Assembly: GCA_938038645.1 (NCBI GenBank)
Contig: CALHTA010000356.1
Coordinates: forward strand, 1-10,745
From: an uncultured Thiotrichaceae bacterium
GTDB lineage: Bacteria; Pseudomonadota; Gammaproteobacteria; Thiotrichales; Thiotrichaceae
Reading direction: 5' to 3'
DNA: 10,745 nucleotides
Below, one piece after another: positions 7,375 to 10,745 of this stretch. Under the pieces are notes generated by a model. The model worked only from the letters and a program-made list of their open reading frames with translations. It was not told where the DNA came from and did not search any database. The position numbers and the translations under genes are program-made. The stretch's first letter is position 1. The number at the start of each line of letters is the position of its first letter.

Positions 7375-7549
7375 ATATTCTCCAGTAAAAACACCTAAGA
7401 TCAACTTAAGTGTTGGAATCTCGCTCGTTATTATTTTCAAGTTGACTTTGTGTATTGAGTTTAAGCATTAAACCAACCCTTTGCACTTCGTTTATTAGTA
7501 AAACTCCTAAGAAATACGTATTCATTCACATATCAGACTTAAGAAATGC
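7375..7549 (-). promoter_or_regulatory. envC–ctpA intergenic region / ctpA leader
   Basis: 175 bases without a gene. Close to ctpA, AACACCTAAG (7390-7399) faces CTTAAGTGTT (7405-7414). In the minus-strand RNA this gives a 10-pair hairpin with one G-U pair and a 5-base loop, followed directly by a short U run and then the GGAG ribosome site. A perfect 10-base palindrome AATACGTATT lies at 7513-7522, just after envC. No intrinsic terminator for envC and no convincing sigma70 promoter could be picked out, so ctpA may be read from envC, from its own promoter, or from both. Confidence 0.4.
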
Positions 7550-8791
7550 TTATTTGCACCATCTAGCAGGGTTTTTTGTTGAAGCTCCTTTACGAATTTC
7601 AAAGTAAAGTGCATTTTGCTCTTGTCCCCCTGAATTACCAACAGCCGCAATCACTGCCCCCGCTTTAACTACATCACCGGTTTGGCGATAGACCGCTCGA
7701 TTGTAAGCATACAGCGTACGGTAGTTTTTATCATGCTGCAAAATGACCACATAACCATAACCTCTAAGCGGCCCAGCATACTCAACTTTACCTTCAGCCA
7801 CTGCATGAACTCTTTGACCACCAGGCGCTTTAATCAACACACCTTTCCATTTTTGCTTTTGGTTTCTTCGACTGCCATATTTTTTATAGATTCGTCCTTT
7901 TACCGGCCAAGAAAGGCGGCCTCGTAATGAGGAAAACGGCCTATTCGCAACAAAATTCAATGACGTTTTCTTACCTGCGCTTTTAGGCTTGCTTGCTTTA
8001 GCTGTTTTTGTCACTTTCTTCGTCGCGGCTTTCTTTTGTGCTTTTGCCTTTGCGGTGGCGCGTTTAGCCGCTGCTCTAGCCTTCGCTTTTTGCTTTCGAA
8101 TAAGGTCGTCAAACACAGCCTGCAGCGCGGCTTCCTGCTTTTTTAATTTATTTAATTGCGACTGTTTGCTAACAACGACCGATTTGGATTTTTTTAGCGC
8201 CTTGGCATTGTTAGCGAGCTCTTTTTTCAAACTCACTTTATCTGAAGTCAGACTATTTCGAAGCTTCTGGAGCCTCTGTTTGTCTTCAATGATGCTCCGC
8301 TCAATATCCTCTGCCTTTGCTAAACGCTTACGCACTCCTTGAATGCGTTTCACACGGCTACGATTCAAGTACTCGAAATACTTGCTCGTCCGGCTAATAT
8401 CGGAAGGGTCATCTTGCTTGAGCAATAACCGCAAATGAGACTCTTCACCAGAGCTATACATCGCTAGCAGCTGCTTCGCCAACGCCTCTTTTTCAAGCTT
8501 AATCTCTTGGGCGAGGTTTTGCTTGGTCTGGTTAGACTTGATCATTTGCTGGGTAATTAACGAAATTTTTTGTTCAGTTTGATACTGCTTTCGTGACAGT
8601 CGATTAATCTCAGACTCGTTTTTCTTAAGCTCTGCAGCAATAGAATTCGTTTTCTGCCTCGCCTTTTTCAATCCAACATTGGCTTTAGAAATTTGGGCTT
8701 TTATTTTTTCCTGTTTGGTATCTGCATGAACTGCTGTCGACAATGAACACGTCGTCAGAAGCAAACATAGCAATAATAGTCGATTGACCAA
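7550..8791 (-). CDS. envC: Murein hydrolase activator EnvC
   Basis: Periplasmic activator of the amidases (AmiA/AmiB type) that split septal peptidoglycan during division. The 413 residues comprise a signal peptide (1-23, cut after V-H-A), a long coiled coil (about 25-235), a Lys/Ala-rich linker (about 233-275) and a C-terminal M23/LytM domain (about 290-413). The metal ligands of active M23 peptidases are replaced: the HxGxD site reads W-K-G-V-L, the HxH-side tyrosines appear in L-Y-A-Y-N (360-364) and L-Y-F-E-I-R (395-400). This degenerate site is the EnvC hallmark and argues for an activator rather than an enzyme. The start is TTG at 8791 with AGGT seven bases upstream; no ATG fits the signal peptide. 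E. coli and Pseudomonas have gpmI just upstream of envC; here an ArsR-family gene faces away instead. Confidence 0.92.
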   Translation of the reverse strand: MVNRLLLLCLLLTTCSLSTAVHADTKQEKIKAQISKANVGLKKARQKTNSIAAELKKNESEINRLSRKQYQTEQKISLITQQMIKSNQTKQNLAQEIKLEKEALAKQLLAMYSSGEESHLRLLLKQDDPSDISRTSKYFEYLNRSRVKRIQGVRKRLAKAEDIERSIIEDKQRLQKLRNSLTSDKVSLKKELANNAKALKKSKSVVVSKQSQLNKLKKQEAALQAVFDDLIRKQKAKARAAAKRATAKAKAQKKAATKKVTKTAKASKPKSAGKKTSLNFVANRPFSSLRGRLSWPVKGRIYKKYGSRRNQKQKWKGVLIKAPGGQRVHAVAEGKVEYAGPLRGYGYVVILQHDKNYRTLYAYNRAVYRQTGDVVKAGAVIAAVGNSGGQEQNALYFEIRKGASTKNPARWCK

Positions 8792-8958
8792 AACATTTAC
8801 CTAAAAATGATATTTTTAATATTAAGTCAGTATTTAAATCTTGTTTAAAGAATCAACACTGACTTTGCATTTTATCTATATTAAAGTATATGAAGAGACT
8901 AATCTATTGTAAGCTTTAGCCATCGGGTGAACAAACTTTACAGGGGTGTAACAAAACA
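8792..8958. promoter_or_regulatory. Divergent control region between envC and the ArsR-type gene
   Basis: 167 AT-rich bases that must hold promoters for both directions. An exact 8-base inverted repeat AAGTCAGT (8824-8831) and ACTGACTT (8858-8865) encloses 26 bases containing two TTTAAA palindromes. A second dyad, AAAAAT-GAT-ATTTTT, lies at 8803-8817 beside the envC ribosome site. Plus-strand promoter candidates are TTGCAT (8865-8870) with TATATG (8887-8892) at 16 bases, and TATATT at 8877-8882. A minus-strand TTGATT is present without a good -10 partner. An ArsR-type repressor commonly controls its own promoter, so these dyads are operator candidates; I see no ATTC-N8-GAAT motif. Confidence 0.45.
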
Positions 8959-9291
8959 ATGAAAAACTCACAAAGCCCAGCATTCAATAACGCCGACTTA
9001 GCGGCTCGAGAAAAAGATATTGAACAGGCTTCGCGATCACTTAAAGCAATCTCACATCCACTAAGACTGAAAATTCTTTGTGTGCTTGGCGACCATGAAG
9101 TCAGCGTGCAAGATATTGTAGATTCTGTGGGCACTTCACAAAGTAATATTTCACAACACCTCGCGATCTTAAGGGATAAAGGGGTGCTTGGCTCTAGAAA
9201 AGAAGCGAATAAAGTCTTCTATCGTGTGGCCGATGCGAGAACCCTAAAACTCTTAGAGTTGATGCAAGAAATCTTTTGCCAGCCGCGCTAA
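8959..9291 (+). CDS. ArsR-family regulator of the SqrR/BigR/HlyU (persulfide-sensing) type
   Basis: 110-residue winged-helix repressor. A helical start leads to L-K-A-I-S-H-P-L-R-L-K-I-L-C (28-41). The helix-turn-helix includes a recognition helix in S-Q-S-N-I-S-Q-H-L-A-I-L (60-71), and the wing is R-K-E-A-N-K-V-F-Y-R-V (80-90). The only two cysteines are Cys41, ending the R-L-K-I-L-C helix, and Cys107 in Q-E-I-F-C-Q near the C terminus. These are the positions of the reactive pair in SqrR (Cys41/Cys107), also conserved in BigR, HlyU and YgaV, where sulfane sulfur links them and releases DNA. The metal-binding C-x-C motif of ArsR/SmtB is absent. Start ATG 8959 has AGGGG upstream. It lies divergent from envC and 120 bases before the rhodanese gene. 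The ligand and targets are inference; an HlyU-like redox regulator is the closest alternative label. Confidence 0.85.
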   Translation: MKNSQSPAFNNADLAAREKDIEQASRSLKAISHPLRLKILCVLGDHEVSVQDIVDSVGTSQSNISQHLAILRDKGVLGSRKEANKVFYRVADARTLKLLELMQEIFCQPR

Positions 9292-9411
9292 GGGCACTGT
9301 TTAAACTCATCGTTTCAATCCAACAAATTATCTTTATAAGCATGCGAAGCTTTACCAAAGGCAACGCAGACGGTATCTTATCGCCCTAACTTTTCATAAC
9401 ACGGTTTTAAC
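9292..9411 (+). promoter_or_regulatory. Spacer between the ArsR-type gene and the rhodanese gene, possible promoter
   Basis: 120 bases with no gene and no intrinsic terminator, so read-through from the regulator is possible. TATAAG at 9335-9340 is a fair -10 box, but only a weak -35 (TTTCAA, 16 bases upstream) goes with it. No strong Shine-Dalgarno stands before the rhodanese ATG. A regulated promoter for the rhodanese–grxC pair would be expected here. Confidence 0.3.
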
Positions 9412-9837
9412 ATGCAAGAGTACCTCGATTTTGCCCGCAACAACCCCCTACTATTTTTAGGTTTTTTTGCCGTTCTAGGTCTTATCATCTGGACAGAGCT
9501 AGGGCGCATCGGCAGAAAGCACAATATGCTACCCGTCAATAATGCGGTCCGTTTAATGAATGATGACAAGACGGTTATTATTGATGTTCGCGACGACAGC
9601 GAAGTAGAAGGTGGCGTCATAAAAGGTGCTAAGCATATTCCATTAGCGAATCTTACTACCCGATTAAGTGAGCTGGAGAAATTCAAATCTGACCCCATTA
9701 TTGTTTATTGTCGAACGGGAAATCGCTCTGGCGGTGCCTGCAAAACCCTAACAACGGCAGGTTTCGAGAATGTAAACAATCTTGAAGGCGGTATTATGGC
9801 TTGGGAAACTGCTTCCCTACCACTCGCCAAAAGATAA
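9412..9837 (+). CDS. Membrane-anchored rhodanese-like sulfurtransferase (YibN type)
   Basis: 141-residue single-domain rhodanese with an N-terminal membrane anchor (about 12-28, N-P-L-L-F-L-G-F-F-A onward), followed by basic residues that suggest a cytoplasmic rhodanese domain. The domain shows V-I-I-D-V-R (55-60), G-A-K-H-I-P (72-77) and the active-site loop C-R-T-G-N-R-S with catalytic Cys100. A second cysteine, Cys110, lies ten residues on. The end E-G-G-I-M-A-W is typical of the family. It sits in the place of E. coli yibN before grxC and secB. The E. coli protein lacks the active-site Cys as I recall it, whereas this one keeps it and should carry a persulfide. Start ATG 9412 gives M-Q-E like YibN, although its ribosome site is weak. 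grxC follows after 16 bases. Donor and acceptor are unknown. Confidence 0.88.
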   Translation: MQEYLDFARNNPLLFLGFFAVLGLIIWTELGRIGRKHNMLPVNNAVRLMNDDKTVIIDVRDDSEVEGGVIKGAKHIPLANLTTRLSELEKFKSDPIIVYCRTGNRSGGACKTLTTAGFENVNNLEGGIMAWETASLPLAKR

Positions 9838-9853
9838 AAATTGGAAATATACT

Positions 9854-10117
9854 ATGAGCGCTAAAGTTGTAATGTATAGCACTCGCTTCTGCCCTTACTG
9901 TATGCGAGCGAGGAGCTTGTTGAGCAACAAAGAAGTGAGCTACGAAGATATTGATGTTGGGGGCGACCCGCAGCTAAGACAAAAAATGTATGCATTAAGT
10001 GGTCGCGACTCTGTACCGCAGATTTTCATCAATGACGAAGCGGTTGGCGGCTATGATGATATAGCCCTATTAGACAGACAGGGTAAGCTTGATACTATGT
10101 TGGCAACGAGCGCTTAG
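9854..10117 (+). CDS. grxC: Glutaredoxin 3
   Basis: Small dithiol glutaredoxin that reduces disulfides and glutathione mixed disulfides in the cytoplasm using glutathione. The 87-residue product (E. coli Grx3 about 83) has the active site C-P-Y-C at 13-16, the cis-proline loop S-V-P-Q-I-F-I-N (53-60) and the glutathione-binding G-G-Y-D-D (65-69). I chose ATG 9854, with GGA eight bases upstream, because the product then begins right at the first strand (K-V-V-M-Y-S). The frame is open back to ATG 9782, but that would overlap the rhodanese gene and add 24 unlikely residues. It is probably co-transcribed with the rhodanese gene, giving a sulfur donor and a thiol reductase together. secB follows after 63 bases. 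Confidence 0.95.
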   Translation: MSAKVVMYSTRFCPYCMRARSLLSNKEVSYEDIDVGGDPQLRQKMYALSGRDSVPQIFINDEAVGGYDDIALLDRQGKLDTMLATSA

Positions 10118-10180
10118 GCACTCAGCGCTTAATGTAAACATCAAAACTTATAATAAACTACTATTGAAACAGGAATCATC
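10118..10180 (+). promoter_or_regulatory. grxC–secB spacer with a possible secB promoter
   Basis: A perfect TATAAT stands at 10149-10154, but no good -35 lies 16-18 bases upstream. The secB ribosome site AGGA is at 10171-10174, six bases before the ATG. A direct repeat of AGCGCTTA (10109-10116 and 10124-10131) spans the grxC stop and could fold into a weak 6-pair hairpin, but it lacks a T-tract. Confidence 0.35.
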
Positions 10181-10675
10181 ATGGCAGAAGAAGGACAGGC
10201 AGTAGCCGCAGAAGCAGCTGAAGAACCACAGTTTGTAATTGAGCGCATTTACATTAAAGACGTCTCATTTGAGTCGCCAAATAGCCCAGCTATCTTTACA
10301 CAAGAGTGGGACCCAGACACTAATCTTCAGCTAAATACTCAAGTGACGCCTTTATCAGAAGGTCACTATGAAGTAGAGCTTATGATCACCATTACGGTCA
10401 AAAGCAAAGAAGAAACTGCTTTTTTGGTTGAAGTGACTCAAGCAGGCGTTTTCAAGATTACGGGCTACCCAGCTGAGCAGCTTAATCACCTACTAGCGAG
10501 TTATTGCCCAAGCAACCTTTTCCCTTATGCTCGCGAAGCGATTGCTAGCTTAATCTCGAAAGGAAGCTTCCCTGAGATGCATTTGTCACCCATCAACTTT
10601 GATGCACTTTATGCTCAGCGCATGGAAGAAGAGCAAAAAGCAGCCATTGAAAATGGTGGACAGGCAGAGGCTTAA
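10181..10675 (+). CDS. secB: Protein-export chaperone SecB
   Basis: Cytoplasmic tetrameric chaperone that holds precursor proteins unfolded and delivers them to SecA. The 164-residue product (E. coli 155) has the family pattern: F-V-I-E-R-I-Y-I-K-D-V-S-F-E-S-P (18-33), the strand-rich core around E-V-E-L-M-I-T-I-T-V (64-73), A-F-L-V-E-V-T-Q-A-G-V-F (80-91), the C-P-S-N-L-F-P-Y-A-R-E (109-119) segment and P-I-N-F-D-A-L-Y (137-144). An acidic Ala/Glu start and a short Glu/Gln tail flank it. The order rhodanese–grxC–secB–gpsA is the E. coli one. The stop codon shares one base with the gpsA start (TAATG), so translation of the two is probably coupled. Confidence 0.96.
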   Translation: MAEEGQAVAAEAAEEPQFVIERIYIKDVSFESPNSPAIFTQEWDPDTNLQLNTQVTPLSEGHYEVELMITITVKSKEETAFLVEVTQAGVFKITGYPAEQLNHLLASYCPSNLFPYAREAIASLISKGSFPEMHLSPINFDALYAQRMEEEQKAAIENGGQAEA

Positions 10676-10745
10676 TGTCTCGACCGGATAATTTTTCGGT
10701 TTATGGAGCGGGCTCATGGGGGACCGCTCTAGCCATTCAACTAGC
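10675..10745 (+). CDS. gpsA: Glycerol-3-phosphate dehydrogenase [NAD(P)+], 5' end only
   Basis: Only the first 23 codons lie in the window. They begin M-S-R-P-D-N-F-S-V-Y and run into G-A-G-S-W-G-T-A-L-A, the dinucleotide-binding glycine loop of GpsA, which makes sn-glycerol 3-phosphate for phospholipids. The ATG overlaps the secB stop by one base and has AGAGG four bases upstream. Its place right after secB matches E. coli. The frame is open to the window edge, so the gene is cut by the window, not broken. Confidence 0.93.
   Translation, partial: MSRPDNFSVYGAGSWGTALAIQL

Noticed and set aside
7375-7440. Longer CtpA start at TTG 7440
   Set aside because: It places 22 residues before the signal peptide, lacks a ribosome site and overlaps the leader hairpin; ATG 7374 has GGAG at good spacing.
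7989-8342. 117-residue plus-strand reading frame with Ala/Phe/Leu runs
   Set aside because: It is antisense to the basic EnvC linker and coiled coil, with no ribosome site or family resemblance.
8916-9134. 72-residue minus-strand frame across the regulator gene start
   Set aside because: It is antisense to the well-supported ArsR-type gene and matches no family.
9782-9853. Upstream GrxC start at ATG 9782
   Set aside because: It lies inside the rhodanese gene and adds 24 residues absent from glutaredoxins; ATG 9854 has its own ribosome site.
10109-10131. AGCGCTTA direct repeat as a grxC terminator
   Set aside because: The possible hairpin has only six pairs and no T-tract follows.

Overview
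The window looks like ordinary chromosome from a gammaproteobacterium of moderate to low G+C (judged by eye). The evidence is the mix of conserved families: a TopA with a lysine-rich tail, TsaC, Uup, PdxH, a CtpA protease, EnvC, and the rhodanese–grxC–secB–gpsA block known from Escherichia coli and relatives. A Kangiella-like lineage is possible, but that is only an impression. There is no IS element, CRISPR array, rRNA or tRNA.

Layout. Bases 1-70 are AT-rich and do not continue the topA reading frame. From about 71 to 4918 there is a tight plus-strand operon: topA (3' part only), tsaC, uup, pdxH, with gaps of 5, 5 and -4 bases. It converges, with 9 bases between, on a minus-strand pair: a DinB-fold protein followed by a VOC/glyoxalase-fold protein (5862 back to 4928). 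Upstream of that pair on the minus strand lie envC (8791-7550) and ctpA (7374-5995). ctpA is closed by a clear intrinsic terminator at 5898-5932. A 167-base divergent region separates envC from a plus-strand gene set: an ArsR-family regulator, a membrane-anchored rhodanese, glutaredoxin 3 (grxC), secB, and the first 71 bases of gpsA.

How the genes fit together. The first operon is housekeeping: DNA supercoiling, tRNA t6A synthesis, an ABC-F ATPase and PLP synthesis. EnvC and CtpA serve cell-wall division and periplasmic proteolysis. The right-hand block combines sulfur and thiol chemistry (rhodanese, glutaredoxin) with protein export (SecB) and phospholipid precursor synthesis (GpsA).

The most interesting point is the ArsR-family regulator. 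It carries two cysteines, Cys41 and Cys107, in the positions of the persulfide-sensing pair of SqrR/BigR/HlyU-type repressors. It sits directly before a rhodanese that keeps its catalytic Cys and before a CPYC glutaredoxin. It occupies the place where gpmI stands next to envC in E. coli and Pseudomonas. This suggests a small sulfane-sulfur sensing unit spliced into a conserved housekeeping neighbourhood; the proposal is inference, not proof. The second point is that topA is broken at the left edge, by a real rearrangement or an assembly artefact. Otherwise the region is conventional.
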